From the NCBI RefSeq assembly GCF_014805625.2, contig NW_023998433.1, positions 3,485,647 to 3,549,646 on the forward strand: 64,000 nt of DNA, given 5' to 3'. The notes under the pieces were generated by a model. It was given only the letters and a program-made list of their open reading frames with translations. It did not search any database and had not been told where the DNA came from. Below are positions 1 to 13,817 of the stretch, piece by piece. The position numbers and the translations under genes are program-made. Positions within the stretch are counted from its first letter, which is position 1. Each line of letters starts with the position of its first letter. Origin of the DNA: Glossina fuscipes. Lineage: Eukaryota; Arthropoda; Insecta; Diptera; Glossinidae.

Positions 1-264
1 TAGTTTATAACTTTCTCGATTGGGAACATTCCACAAGCCTTTAAGAATTATTCCCTCGCATGTCATTCCACACAAGGGCTCCTTATCATAAAGTGCGCTT
101 TTATAAATTTTTGCAAAATAAGTGCAAAGCTCATCCCTTACTTTCTGGTAAGTTGGACATACTTCTTTAATGTAATAAGGAGGCAAGAATACTGCCAAGC
201 AATTTTGTATGAAAAACAACAGCGTCGCTAAAGCTTTCGAGAAAATCTGTAATTTTATGAACAT
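1..264 (-). CDS. Partial secreted protein, unrecognised (N-terminal 88 codons)
   Basis: An uninterrupted reading frame starts at ATG 264-262 and stays open for 88 codons to the window edge, so only the N-terminus is present. Residues about 9-25 are hydrophobic (ALATLLFFIQNCLAVFL) and look like a signal peptide or signal anchor, with possible cleavage after NCLA. The part that follows has five cysteines in the first 88 residues (one in the hydrophobic stretch, then VCP, ELC, PLC and MTC) and is lysine/tyrosine rich, as in extracellular fly proteins. Codon content is protein-like, with no stops or low complexity. I do not recognise the family. Weak similarity in layout to small secreted hormone-binding (takeout/JHBP) proteins was considered and is not convincing. 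The ATG could also lie inside a longer first exon, but no in-frame extension with coding character was seen upstream. Confidence 0.5.
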   Translation of the reverse strand, partial: MFIKLQIFSKALATLLFFIQNCLAVFLPPYYIKEVCPTYQKVRDELCTYFAKIYKSALYDKEPLCGMTCEGIILKGLWNVPNRESYKL

Positions 265-3200
265 TATTTTACTTTAAAGCGAGTATAAGAATTCTTACCA
301 TATTTTTTTATTTTTGTTGTAAATAACTTTTAAAATTGAATGCCCCTTTCCATAAGCTCTGTCATTTTTGAACAATAAAAAATATATATATATATATAAA
401 TAGTATTTCATTGCAATTGCTTTAATATAAAGCATACATAAAACCCTTAAAGCTATCATTACATAAAAAAAAAAGAAAAACTAATGGGAGTTGAAAATGC
501 AGAAAACAGCTTAGTTATTTCGCACGTATTACTTAATGTTATTTGAAAATTTCCCGTAATTCAATTCATCTTCTATTTCCAATTCCTTTTTTTCGAAGTA
601 GAAACAAGAAACTATGGCATTATGCGTTTACAATTTAGTTTAAATATTTAATCGCCTGAATAATAGCGATTAATAGTATGCATTAGTATTAAATTTTTTT
701 TTTTTTTTATGCATTTTCATTTAAATTGTTATTAACTTTTGTCCTCATGACTTCAATAAAAATGTAAGCAACGACGATAATAGTCAATTTTGAGTAGAGC
801 AGAGACGATTATATTTCATGCAATGTTTTAAACGTCAAAAGATCCCGATTGCCATAAATAAATACGTTTGTGATATATAATTGTATTCGGATATATTCCC
901 CAATCAAACGACCTCGATACCCTCGAATGAATACGTGATATATGATGGTATTGGGATACATTCCCCAATTGACGTTAGTTCCACGAATCTATCCCAAGAT
1001 ACAACCGTAACGTATAGCAAATATACCAAATTCAAGTAGCGATAGGAAGCATACTTAACCGTATTATCGAACAAAATGAAAAAAAAAATTTTTCTTAAGC
1101 CTTTCAACTTCGCTGTCTGTAAATCTCCTTCTTTATGCTATTACTCTTATTTTGTTTTTATCTTTAATATGTGGGTCGATGTAGCAACAGAAGTTATTTC
1201 TATTACATGGGGTTGTATACAAAATGTTATGTTACTTCTATAAACAATCAATTGTGTATAACCAATTAAGCTCTCAAGAACCATATCGGAGGATGCTATG
1301 CAGAAATTGGAAGGGTTTATAAAAAATTTTATTGCTCTTCTTCCTCTTCCTTTTTATGATGAATTTTAAATTAAAATAAAAGAAAAGCAGACATATCTTA
1401 AGACATTTTCCAATTACAAGCAGACATATAACCGAAACCGAATAATGTTACTTAAGTTTTCTTGCTTATTGTACTTCTGAATGTAATATGTAGAATTAAG
1501 CCAAGAATGGATGAGCTGAGTTAGACCTTTCGGTCTTACTCCTTAAGAGTCCTTAACACAACACACTCGAATAAATTAGCGGGCAGACAACTAAGTTGAC
1601 GATAATTGAAAGAAAAAAATGTGTATATGCTAAGATAAACTTTTTATAATTCTCATCCAAGTCCATGAATTTAGATGGGTATCTTTCAAGCATCTAAAGT
1701 TATAATCGTATATTTACATATATAACTGCATTATTTACTGAACAATGGAATCAATGCTCGTGCACGTAACAAATACACTCTTTTACCTGTATATATATGT
1801 ATTTATACATACATTTGTATATGTGAGAAAAATTCAAAATCATTAAAAAATCAATCACTTCTTATGTAATAATGTTTTAAGTTCAGTTGCCAAAAATAGG
1901 CGTAAAACAAACCAAACCCTTAAAATGTAATTTTTTATTGTATTACTTAATTGTGTGTCTAATTTTTTCAGTTTCGAATTTGCAATTGCACGACCAGTTT
2001 CTCTATTCCCAAACTTCTAGATATTTGCTTCATGATCTTCAATTGGAAATTTTTCTTAAAAAGCTTGGCTAGAGTTGTATAAAAATTGTCTATAAAAGTT
2101 AATTATCCTACGCCTAAGCAATTGTATAAACGATTTCACATTAGTACTATAAATTTTTCACTACAATCCAGAAATTTTCCTTAGACATCTTAAAGAATAT
2201 ACATATATTAAATAACATTTTAGTTCGATAGTAAACTTAAGAAACAGAAAATTTCGAAGAATTTGCATGAAAGACATATTTACTAAATAATGGCAAGGTT
2301 GGATACAAAATTGACTTGATCAGGTAATTTTTCAGTTTTTACATGTTCACGCCAAAAAAAGTTTCTGTACTAATTTAGTAATAAAAAAAATTTTCTTTTG
2401 CATAAGATTTACGCTATTTTGTTGAGACTGATTGTGAAGCCGAATAAGTTGTAGGAATCTTTATGAAAATTTATTTTTAATCAATCGGCACAAGATAATT
2501 ATAAACAGTAAACACGGAATCAAAAATTGCCCTCGAGTATTGCGCTTTTATCGTGACTATGTTTACGATCATAAATTGCGTTTACGCGGCGAAATATTTT
2601 AATAAAAAATTTAAATTGACATAAATAATTTTGAATTCGAGACACTAGAGCCACGACACGTCACGTTACAACCTCAAAAGAAGCAAATAAAAAATCCGCG
2701 TGCTTATAAGGACTCGTACATCAACGTTTAAACACACATTTGAGCAAGAGTGTACAGTAATCGCCTCATTTTTTCCATTTAGAGCCCTATCAGATCAAAC
2801 GATTATAAGAAACTTTTAAATAGAGTATCTCCAGATGATATAATTTGCTAAACTGTTTCCGTTTCAATTGGTTTAATATGAATTGTTTCGAACCAATCTA
2901 ATTTAATCTAATACCGGAAGCGTGTACAGAACTTTATATTGGATTCTGACCAAAAGCTGAGAGAATATCGAAGCAAATGTGTTGTCATTAATTAACTTTT
3001 GTTGGCGTCATATCATAAAGACTAACAAAAAGGCAATTGCTTGTCAAAATGCAATAAAAATGGTAAATTTTGTAAGAACTATATGCATATGTCATAATAT
3101 TTCAGAAATTACATGCATATGACCAAATATTTTTCATTTCATTTATAATATGTTACAATGTTCACTTTTATTAAATGTTAGTTATGTTTTTTTTTTTGTA

Positions 3201-5280
3201 ATTTATTAAATAAATTCAATTTTTTTAGTCACTTTCGCAAAACGAAAATATATTCTTAGATTTGCAACAGCCAATGGTAAATGTAAAGTAACGGAAATGT
3301 TTCAAACTATTATAAAGAAAAAAAGAACTAATATATAAAATACAATATATATAAGCTGCACCAAATTTTATTTATTCATATGGCGCGCATGCTAATAAAT
3401 CTCATTATATATTTTATATTTAGTTCATACTACTTTTTATATATGAAATTGGTGTGTGTTCAAAATTCGCCTTAAGAAAAAGAAAGACTTTCTATATATT
3501 GTGTTATATGCAATGGTTTTTAATTAAAATAAATTCAACGGTATTTGGACATAAACCCTTCACATTATATGGGAGATAATACGATAAAAGCAAAAACCTT
3601 TTCACATATGGTATATCAAGTACCAAAGAATGGAGGTGCATTATATGCGGCAATGTGTTTGCAATGTCCATAAATAAGCATAATAGGGATTATTTATTAT
3701 CAACGTGAAAACATGGAATGATTACTTTCTTTTCATGTGTTTTTAAGCTATTGCGTTCACGTAATTTGCAGCGATAAGCTAAACTTCTTGTTGTTGGAAC
3801 AGATTAAATATGGTCACAATCCATTTCACTATATATACAAAAAAAAAATTGTGAACTTACAAACTTAAGCTACTATTGATTTAAAATTTCATTTACAAAA
3901 ATCCAAATATTCTTTCAATCAGACTGCTGATGCGCCCAGAAGTACAAAAGGTTTTTCAACATTTGACGCTCTGGGCGGTTATACTGGCGCACATCAATGG
4001 TCTAGCCCAAGGCGAATATAACTTGTTGACTTTTTCCTTTTTTTTGTTTATGGGATATTGAGTTTTTTTTAATATTGCTTTAATTCGCCTTAAGAATGAA
4101 CCACCACAGAAAAAAACGTAAGCACACATACGTACAGAATATGGATAAAAAGAAGACGAGACTGACAATTGAAAACCAACTCAACCAAATTTGTAAAGCT
4201 ATAAGTTTTCTTGTTTTTATAAAATCGCGTTAAAACGAGAAGGTTATATATTTTGGAAAAAGCATTACAGATTTATAATATATATATATAGATTGTTACA
4301 CATTAAAACATGTGCTAAAGCTCTATACGTTTACATCTATCGGGTAACATAAAAATATGTTGCCATCATTAAAAAAACAAGAGAAGTAGATTCGAATTGC
4401 TTCGAATTTCGGATACCCTACTTGGATACGAACGTGGGAAAAATTCTTAAAGTCATAATTTTTAGAATATAATTTAGAAAGCCTTAGTTGAATGATTAAT
4501 CAATCTTTGCTCAGATTTCTTAGACCAATACAGGGTTCTGTTATCAAGATCCATTCTCACAACACTTTTCGAGAAGTGATTCCTTTTTATAGACTTTATA
4601 GCCGAATGGGCCCTCCAACTGATTAATCCCAGATCTTTAGATTTTTAGCAAATTCATGACAACGTTATAATTATTAACCAGCTACCTGAAACTGTCATTA
4701 TGATTGAAGCACATTCGTTTGCAAATGTAAAATTAATTTAAACTTAAATAAATGAATAAAAAACGGGGTTACGGTTGACTTAATCTATTTAAAACCTAAT
4801 CTCCAGCTAGATGTTAGAATTTGCTAACACGCATAAATTTACGATATGTATAACTTGATGTTCCCAGCGAGATGATGAGAGTACCACGCCCTTATCTTTT
4901 AATTCAGAATATAAGCAAATTTGTTGCCAATGATTATTTAATTTTCTTACTTTTTTTTATTGTTTTCTCCTAGTTTTACTTTTGATAAATTATAAACACG
5001 AACTATTAGGTCAAATTATTTGTTCTACTAATGCTTCTTAAGCAGAAAAATTTTAAATACTATTAATAATAACTTACTGTAATATTTGGCAAAAAAAAGC
5101 TCTTCTATACTCGTATTTACTTTAGTAATAATAATGATTTTTGAAATACCATTAGTCAACTAATAATTCACTAATTGGATCGTTTCATTCTATATTAATG
5201 TAATAACGAACCATAATGCTTGTATTTTTTTATTATTGTTTTTACAAACGAAATGAATAAACTGCCTGGCAAACAGCCAG
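265..5280. other. Gene-free AT-rich DNA
   Basis: Very AT-rich, with many poly-A/T and TA runs. The only frames are short and composition-driven, such as those at 904-1107 and 3956-4168. I see no conserved domain, splice-linked frame or RNA gene. Upstream sequence of the left-edge gene is presumably included. Confidence 0.5.
858..970. repeat. Two-unit imperfect tandem repeat, about 65 bp
   Basis: The block AATACG..GTGATATAT..GTATT..GGATA-ATTCCCCAAT occurs at about 860-905 and again at about 930-970, with small indels between units. It looks like a local duplication. No function can be assigned. Confidence 0.6.
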
Positions 5281-5284
5281 TCAT

Positions 5285-5352
5285 TATTTTTATTATTATT
5301 ATTATTATTCTTATCAGTCTCTATCATCAGCATCATCGTCATCGTCATCACT
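5285..5352. repeat. (ATT)n and (TCATCG)n microsatellites
   Basis: A run of ATT units at about 5285-5310 is followed by CATCAGCATCATCG-type triplets up to about 5350. This is simple-sequence DNA in non-coding surroundings. Confidence 0.8.
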
Positions 5353-5819
5353 TTATGACATTAAAATTATGTGTATAAATAATGCATTAATAACGATAAA
5401 TAAAAAAAAAATCGGAATACCATAAATTATGTAAACAGCAATAAAACACCGATAAAATCAAGAGCATAAGACAAATGGTGACAATGACAAAATAAAATTA
5501 GCAAAAAACGAAGTAAAGGAATTTTTAAAAATTAACATTTTAAACCAATAAGGTGAAATATAGTAATTTTGAAATATTTTCACACACACCAAAATATACG
5601 TACAAAGCTGTTGTCCCCATGCTAACTATGGCAGGGTTCTCGAATTCGCCTTTGCGTCAATTTTGCATAATTACCATCTTGAATAATGCATGCATAAGAA
5701 TGACTAACTAAATATTTTTTTTTTTTATTAATAATAAATGATTTCATTAAGTTTTCAATCACTATCAAATACAGATTGCATATGTACACATATTATATTA
5801 ATTTTAACTGATTAAAGTA

Positions 5820-5859
<40 letters not shown>
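5820..5859. repeat. (TA)n microsatellite
   Basis: An almost pure TA run directly precedes the start of the dispersed repeat at 5866. DNA elements often insert in or next to such runs. Confidence 0.85.
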
Positions 5860-5865
5860 CTTTTA

Positions 5866-7455
5866 CACACCACTTGTGGTACGGGGTTTATTAAGTTCGT
5901 GCGTATGTAACACGCAGAAGGCCCTAAGATAGACCCATCTTTTATTATCCCGATCGATTTAAAAAATGATTTTACTAATAAATGGTTTAAGCCTGCCTGT
6001 CCATCTATCTACTTGTCTATTAAGCTCCTGGTCGCCATTTTGGATATATTTTGATGAAATTTAGTACATAGACGTACTTTGACCCAAGGACAAACGCTAT
6101 TGAAAATGGTTTTCATTGTTCCACTTTTCCAATCAATCCGCTTATAGCACCCTATTTTGAAAAGTCGTTATAAGGAAATTTTGTAGTTTTCTAAATTTTT
6201 TCGCTAAAAGACACTGAGTAATAGTATTTGGATATTCTACATTGGTATGAAAAATTTGGTTCGGTGGGGACAATTTTTTACTACCACAACAAGTGAATGA
6301 ATAACTGTGTTAAGGGAGCGAGGTTGAGTATGTAATAGTTAGCCTTGCCCGATTATAATATTCTTCCTTTTTTGCTTTTAAATTCCGTAACCAACGATGA
6401 AGGTGTATTAACTTGCAAAAGATTCAGATCATTTTCTAAAACGATTAAGACTCTCTATCCATCTGTCGACGTTTTGAGTGTTTAGACACCGCAGATAACA
6501 GTATTCGGAATATTTCGACGCAAGATGATCGCTATTGAAAATAAAATAGCGACATAACAACCTATTTGGAGAAGCCAATATTTGTAAAATGTTTGCTATT
6601 TTTAACATTTGTCCACGAATTTGACGGCAGTTAGCAACCTAAGGTGCTAAATGAACGCGCAAAATTTTGACTAGGATTGGAGCAGTATTTGGACTTCTTC
6701 CCTTATAAATTTTTTTGACGAAAAATAACCCATACATAGCAATAAAGTTTAATTATAGTGATTATGATAAAATTAGTATAAAATTGTGATCTAACATACA
6801 TGTATTTATTGTGCTGAATTTGGATTATGTTAATTTATTTATTTTGCTTTTGTTTTGGATTTTTTCCATTTCGGAGCTCTCAGGAAAGGAACTGTCGACT
6901 TGGTAACTCGTTTTTACAACGAACATAGTTTCTTGTATGGCCAAGTAGTTCGTCTTTTGTCTCTCCATCTTTCAAGATATCTTTGAAACTCTGCTTCTTG
7001 CTTTTCATGTCTGTGAAGGGTATATTCATTTTGTCAAAACTTCAATAAGACGCAGAAACAAGCTTCAAAAACCCCATATAAAATTTGGGACTGCGTCTAA
7101 ACATGTTAATCTGTCCATTTGTCTGTCTGCGTAACTGTGTAGTATTTATGATAAACCTTCTCTCATTAGCGAAAATGAATATACCGCCTACCAATTTCTA
7201 AAAAAATTTGAAAATTATCTACACTTTTCACAGGACACGCCTAAACGTGCATACGCCCCTGGGACAAAAACTTGTATTTTGAAAGTAAAAAATTCAGCTG
7301 TGCCCATTAAATATTATAGAGCATGAAAATTTAGTTTTTTTTACTTTTTTTTTGTCTTTTTTGGGTAACGGTGATGAGTATAAAAGATTCGATCACAGCT
7401 GAATATATTATAATTTTCTTACAAAGAATTGTATTAGGCAAAGTGGTGTATAACA
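5866..7455 (+). repeat. Dispersed repeat family A, copy 1 (composite or expanded)
   Basis: Starts with ACACCACTTGTGGTACGGGG and TTTATTAAGTTCGTGCGTATG, then AACACGCAGAAGG. It carries the shared internal block GACCCAAGGA..AACGCTATTGAAAATGG at 6080-6110. The right end at about 7430-7455 (TTAGGCAAAGTGGTGTATAAC) matches the right ends of copies 2 and 3. It is about 1.6 kb against about 0.83 kb for the other copies. A second CGCTATTGAAAAT block at about 6530 suggests two copies in tandem or an insertion. No transposase frame is visible, so this looks like a non-autonomous element whose class is not established. Confidence 0.65.
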
Positions 7456-10400
7456 TTTAACGCTTGACCGTATTTAACAATAAGGCGTTTTGATACGCAA
7501 TATTATTACGAAGCAATAGTTGAAGTTACAAGTGAAAAAGGTAAGAATTGAAATGCAATGGAGACACTCTCAGTTCGAAAAAAATAGTTTCGAGAAAACT
7601 GACATTAACATCTTAAGAAGAAATAGTGTAAGTAGCGACTTCACAGTCGTAATTTTGAAATTTGAAATCTTTATCAACATCAAAAGAAGATGTTAAAAAT
7701 TTACACCATCCTACAGCTACTCATATCACGACTTTTGAAAATATGACTTCGCTTGGAAAGTGCTTGAAACGATTTCTTATCCGAACTATTCTCAATAACG
7801 TTCGTCCTTGGACCAAAATTTATGAAATAATCTGAAAGATTGTGACCTGTAGGTTGAATGCAAGAAAACAAAATCGATACTCAGACGGACCGACAGTTAA
7901 GGTTAGATCGAATCAAAAAGTGATTTTAAATCGATTTACTCTTGTCTGCCCATCTGTCTATCCAGAATCACTTTCTGAATCGATCTGTATAACAAAACTT
8001 GGGTCTATTTCAAGCCCTTCTGGGTGGTGCACATATTCAAAAAAAGTTAATATAGCCTTGTACTACAAGCGGTGTAGATATAACGAATATAGTATATTTA
8101 TGTGTATTGCACGTTATAAAAATTTTCGTATGACTTTATATAATATATAATATAATACAGTACGTATTCATAAATAAGACAGTAATTACACGAATTACAC
8201 GAAAAGTTTTATTTACTTAATGCTTAACAAATTTTTATTCGCATATTATATGTTGATTAAGGCTTACGTCACGTCATCATCCAATGGCTCTTATGCGTAA
8301 TGAACTTATTCATTACATTGTTGCAAATTAGACCTTGCAGTATGTATTGTAATCATCTCATACGATGTAGAAATCCAAAACAAAACTAATGAACAATTTT
8401 TTTTTTTTCTTTCTACTATGGAACGTATTTTTAATTAAATTCTGCAAAATATTTTCAGGAAAAACCAGCATTAAAAGATACGCAAAGTACGCGTCCATCT
8501 ATAATTGCATTGAAAACTACTAACAAGAAAGAAAAAGGAGAAAATATTTTCAATGTTATAACCAAGCAGTTTTACGATTAGTTTAAGCAAAGCTCTAACA
8601 GAACGTATCAACAAGATCACAATGAGACATATCCCGAATTTAAAGCACTACAATGATGGCAATATTACCATTAATTATAAACCAGCAGAAGGACAGTCAC
8701 AAGTGCGTAGACAAATAAATGCGAACATTAATTTTTAGAAACCATGGTTGCACATAATCTCATCACAGCGTAATCAACAATAAATAAAAAAAATTTTAAA
8801 AAAAAGTGAGAATAAAACAAATCGCAGCAGAAGTCACTGAATTTCCCAACAACCAACAGACAGGCAACAACCAACGATGTCACAGTTGTTTTATATGTAT
8901 CATTGTTAAGAAAAATCAATATCGAAAATGTGTTCTAATTTGCATTTTCTATTTACTCATGCAGTAAAAATGACATCGACAGCTGCAGTACCGACAACAT
9001 TATGGCCAATAACTACTGCTGGTATTTTCGTTGTACGAAATTTATAACGCCGGCATCCACGGAAAATGCATTAATATTTCAATAAAAAAAATTCATTAAA
9101 AATTTCAACGTAAATCAGAAGAAAGAAAAACTATTATACAACCAGCAGATAACCATTGTTTTAAGAACTTCAGTACTTAATAGCAATGCTGCTACTGAAA
9201 ATTTCAAGCTCTTTATCGATATCCACGTTTTTCATGATTTTCTTGTACGGCAAGATTCTCAACGCGATGTGCATTACGCTGCATTGACCAACATAATTAA
9301 AATTTTGTATAAAAGAAACCAAACAAGGAAAACAAAGTTTTCACTTAAAGTTTAAATGACAACCAGTGAGGCATTAAAATGAAATAAATAACAAAACTTT
9401 TAGGAGATCAGTAAGAATGAAGGAGCAGTTGCAACTGTCGCGATAATGATGGAAACAGTGAGGATTACACAAGAAAACAAAAAAATGCCAAAGTTTGATT
9501 GAATTTCAATTTCCATGCAGAGACAAAGCTACCACCTATTTATACCCATCTACGTACACACTTAAAAAAAAAAGGGAAACAATGATTTTGCTCTTTATTA
9601 CGGCAGAGTTTATATACACAGTGCTGGTGAGTTAACCAAGAGTACAAAGAAAAAAAAATTTTAAATAAAATGCACCACACATTAAATAATGATTTTTAAT
9701 TAGAATTGTTTGTCAAAAGGAGAAACATACAAACATTGCAAACGAAAACTACATTCGCCTTAATTCGAATTTTTTTCTTGCTATATCACTGGGCGAATCG
9801 AGGTTCATTTGTTCACCCATTTTAAGCTTTATAGCTTGCAAGTGTCGCTAACTTAAATTAAAAATTTTTATTCAATATTTTAGCGCTATTTTAAATGGTT
9901 TTCATTCGGTTTCACAATTACGTGCCTCACCTAAATTAAGCGACTAATATTATAAGTATTTAGACTACATTATTTCTTAAACTAATTACATAGAATTTAA
10001 ATGTATTAAAAGAAAAATTGTTAATATCTGCAGTAGTAACAGCAGCAACGGCGACAGCCATGGGAGCCCAGCATATTCAACAAAAGAATTAACATTAGTG
10101 TGATGCATAGAAGATATGATAGCATATGAATGCGATTCAACCCTTACAAATTATCCATTTATTTATCTTGATTCTTCACATAAACATTAATTGATAAAGT
10201 AACTGTTAATTATGTTTAGAATCCAGACTCTACACTCTAACGAGCGTTAAAAACGCGATGTCTGTCAATCGTAACTGTCTGCCTGATCAAACGAATAATC
10301 GCAAACGGACTTCTACAATTTTTTTTTGGGCAATTGAATATTGCCATTTACTTAGAACCAGAGCCTAAGTAGAAGGATGTACGTGCCGTTACTGAGCTAG

Positions 10401-12780
10401 TTGGTTCGGGAGATGGGGGATGATTTTATATTTTGTCTCTCGGACATTGCTCACACGCTTACACCGAAAATAATAGCACATACCTACCCTTAAACGAACA
10501 TACGGACCGACGCAACCTAGCTTACCGAATGGGCATACCTTAAGCCCTAAACCTTTCTTCACCCTATTCTATCTAATGGTCTTCGGCCCATGACGTCTAT
10601 GCGAAACTCGGAAGTTGGCTCCGGAGACTCCTCCAGCCTGACCTCCTATCATCTATTGGAAAACCCCTTTTATTTCATTTTCTTCTTTCGCAACAACATT
10701 TATTATAATAGTATTATAAGTATTATATGTATTCCTTTTAACTCAATGTAAAAAAAGCAACAGCAATAAAAATAAATCAATTATAAGAAGAGAATTCGTA
10801 TTTTAAGATTAAATTGCATGCTCAATATACAACGCAATGATCTTTTAAATTGTCAATTATACACAAATTTTTTTAAAATAGATGTCGTCACCACTTACAT
10901 GTTCAGATTATAATTATTTAGACTTACATGAAGAGGAATAGGTATATATTTTAACAGCACCACTCATCAAACTCATCAAACCTTCTTCGATTATATAGCG
11001 GTATATCCGGCAAATAAAATTTTAAATAAATCTCAAACGATTCAAAATGAATGGGAAAGTGACCCAAGTTGAAATGTTTGCCACTAAACGTTTATTAGGT
11101 TTTCTTTTTGTGCAGTTCCTTGTTTTAAAAAAACCTTTGGCTAGCATAAAATTTTTGCTGTCTCTTTCTCTCACGTTATCTTTGGTATTTCATAATCGCT
11201 TTAATAAATATTTATCATAAATCAAAGATCATCTTTATTTTTAACATTAATTTCGTTAGTTGAAAAACATTTTCTGTACTTTTTATGCAAGCGCCTGGAA
11301 ATTTTTATTCTTCCATTGACTTCATAATGATTTGCTGTCGGTTTTAGAAATGCGTACTCTGTTGCTAAACATTTTCTTATCACAATTTTTAAAGTTATTG
11401 CCGATCTTTTCATTTCATCGCTCCACACTTCTCCACTTCATTGATATTTTCACATATATACATTTTCTTATCATTGTGCAATCTTTACATATTAGATATA
11501 TACATGGTCTATATTAATTTTTGTTATAATTCATTAAAACATTAACGATAAAACATCTATACAAATGACCCATTTCTTTTTTTTTTTTTGCTCCTTTCTT
11601 AAAAAAGAAGTCTGTCGATTTTTCACCTTTGCTTTTACCGAAACTGTCTGTACTGTCTTTTCTTTTTCTCCATTCTATATTGTTTCATATTCTCTTCATA
11701 TGCTTAACTTGACCGCTTTGGCCTTGAAATTTTCATGTTATAAAATATAATTGTGTACAAGCAATGCGTGAGCGTTTCATTAGTGCACCTTCCATCGGTA
11801 TAAAGATTTTCATTTTAATTTATTTTTCTGTAGTAATTTAAAAATGTGTTAGTAAGGAGGCTAAAGATTAGATACAAAATAATGTAGCATATTTACATTG
11901 TTGCTGCGATAGTTGTATATCAAATAATTTTTGGTCTTCTTCCATAATAACTATTCATAATAACTCACCTCTTTTTCTTCACTAATAATTTTTTGTTCAT
12001 AAAAATTTCTTGTTCGTAATTTATTTCACAGTCTTACAATATATCGTAAACTGTTGTCAGTCGTTTCACAAATAATTCAACATCGCACTTTCTTTATGGA
12101 TTTCATCCTAGATAATATAATTTTCCGTATTGACTCTTTAATTTTCTCGACATCTAGTTTACACGTCTTTTTCCTTCAAAAACTTCGTTTCCTCTCCTCG
12201 TCTGACATCTTTCCTTCTAAAAAACCTAGCAAAACCAAACCACCAAAAACGTCAAACAAAATCTCCACCTATAAGACTCTTTCGTTCACGCACTTAGCAA
12301 TCCCTGTGATGCAAAGTTGCATAGATAGTCTGGCAACAATCGAAGTAAAACAATAATTCTGATATAATTAACAGTCAGATCAAACCAGTAGTAATAATAA
12401 CAATTACACTATACATACAAAACTCGAAACGGATTAAAAGTTGTTAGTTGGGACGACATTATAATAATTTTATTGACAAATAGTGTCAGGAAACTCTAAG
12501 AGGGAAGGTGAAAGAACCATGTTCAAATAAAGTCGAAGAGTAAATAATATCTCTTACTAATTTGACCATAAATAGAGCAGATAACATATCACGACCGCTT
12601 ACAAGGGATGATAAGTCAACCAGCTTTAATCTGCAGTCATATGGTAAAATGTATAAACGATTATCTCAGGATTTTTAACAATGACGTTGAACTGATTCTA
12701 AGACTTCGCTATAACGCTTATAACTGACGAGACAATAACTGAGTACTCTACAGAAACGGCGAAAGAATTATATAAGCGTT
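7456..12780. other. Gene-poor DNA with unassigned fragments
   Basis: No confident gene. About 7820-8050 has TCTGCCCATCTGTCTATCC-like text typical of the dispersed repeats and is probably another decayed copy. About 10380-10660 is clearly less AT-rich than its surroundings and may be a mobile-element fragment, but I cannot assign it. Short frames at 8456-8580, 8969-9045, 11222-11750 and 12054-12356 have no recognisable domain and no convincing splice partners. Confidence 0.4.
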
Positions 12781-13195
12781 TAGCGTTTAATTTAGCCTTG
12801 CTTAACGTGGAGTAAGTCTAAACTCAAATATCACTCCTAAATCTCTAAGAATATTGAGCACATACGATAGTCATTAATAAATAATACAAACAAGAGTGGA
12901 ACTAGGTGACTATCCCGAGAAAAAACAGAGACGAAAGAAACTTTTTGTAACAGAGTAGTGACAAAGAGCACCTTCTGAGAACAACCCATTAAGTAGCTAC
13001 TGAACGAAGAGACAATATATTCTGAGGAGCCCAAATATGGTAATTTATAAATCAGGTGATTTTAGGAAGGTCTATCAAACATCAGTATAAATCACATCGG
13101 TTTGCTTATGTTCCCAGAAGACTTGAAAAACACTACAAGGTAGCTTTAAAAGATTAACGGACGTGGATCTTCCCTTTAAAAAAATAATGCTGGTA
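12780..13195 (-). mobile_element. Non-LTR retrotransposon fragment (reverse transcriptase), copy 2
   Basis: Minus-strand translation in two frames gives reverse-transcriptase text in the correct order: FLKGRSTSVNLL, then QTDVIYTDV (the usual form is YTDFSKAFD), then SSYLMGCSQKVLFVTT, then SHLVPLLFVLFIND (usual form GSHLGPLLF-LFINDL), and finally LRDLGVIFEFRLT. Stops and frameshifts interrupt it. The catalytic YxDD block that should lie between FIND and RDLGV is missing, so the copy is internally deleted and dead. Its text matches the copy at 13766-16020 (GRST-NLL), so both belong to one family with CR1/L2-like RT motifs. The clade assignment is tentative. Confidence 0.8.
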
Positions 13196-13765
13196 CGTCG
13201 AAATAATTTAGGTTATTTCTAAAGTAAGTAGTTTCGTTTAGTTGCACACTTCATTTTGCTTTACCTCTACAATTAACAACGGAGTTTCTAAGGTTTTTTT
13301 GGTAATAAGTTATGATTGAAAACTTTTTCCAAATTCGTGACAAATAACTATTTATTAATCAACTGTTGTATATACATACGTGTTGGACAAGTGTGTAATA
13401 AATCAACACAAATCCGTAGAACACACTAAGGAGCTTCATTATGAATGGTAGAAAACTTTCAGCCTGGGAGTGCACGATTAAATCCTTGTTGGGAAAAATA
13501 TCAAACGAGCAGAATACTAAATATAAACCTGCAAAGACTCTTATGTAATTTTATAATTGTGTGAGTGTAAAATTAGCAATAGATTTCCACTTTTTTTTTA
13601 TTTAAAAAGATATGTTTCTTTTTTACTATTGTTATGGCTGGTTTTAGTCATAAAGCAAGAACTTGGCTTCGTTGACAAATTCCTGCATGGGTTACAGAAA
13701 ATTGATTCGAATTGAATGCGACTAAAAATGAACAAAGCTCAGATATAAATTTAATTTATTAGAAA

Positions 13766-13783
13766 TATTATTATTATTATTAC

Positions 13784-13817
<34 letters not shown>

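Noticed and set aside
7842..8150. 102-codon frame as a gene
   Set aside because: It lies over dispersed-repeat text (TCTGCCCATCTGTCTATCC) and has no domain or splice partner.
8969..9045. Possible short first coding exon (MTSTAAVPTTLWPITTAG, then GT)
   Set aside because: Attractive composition, but no downstream exon or family could be found. Unsupported.
13766..13815. (ATT)n run as an independent microsatellite or array
   Set aside because: It is the (AAT)n tail of the minus-strand LINE, positioned exactly at its 3' end.
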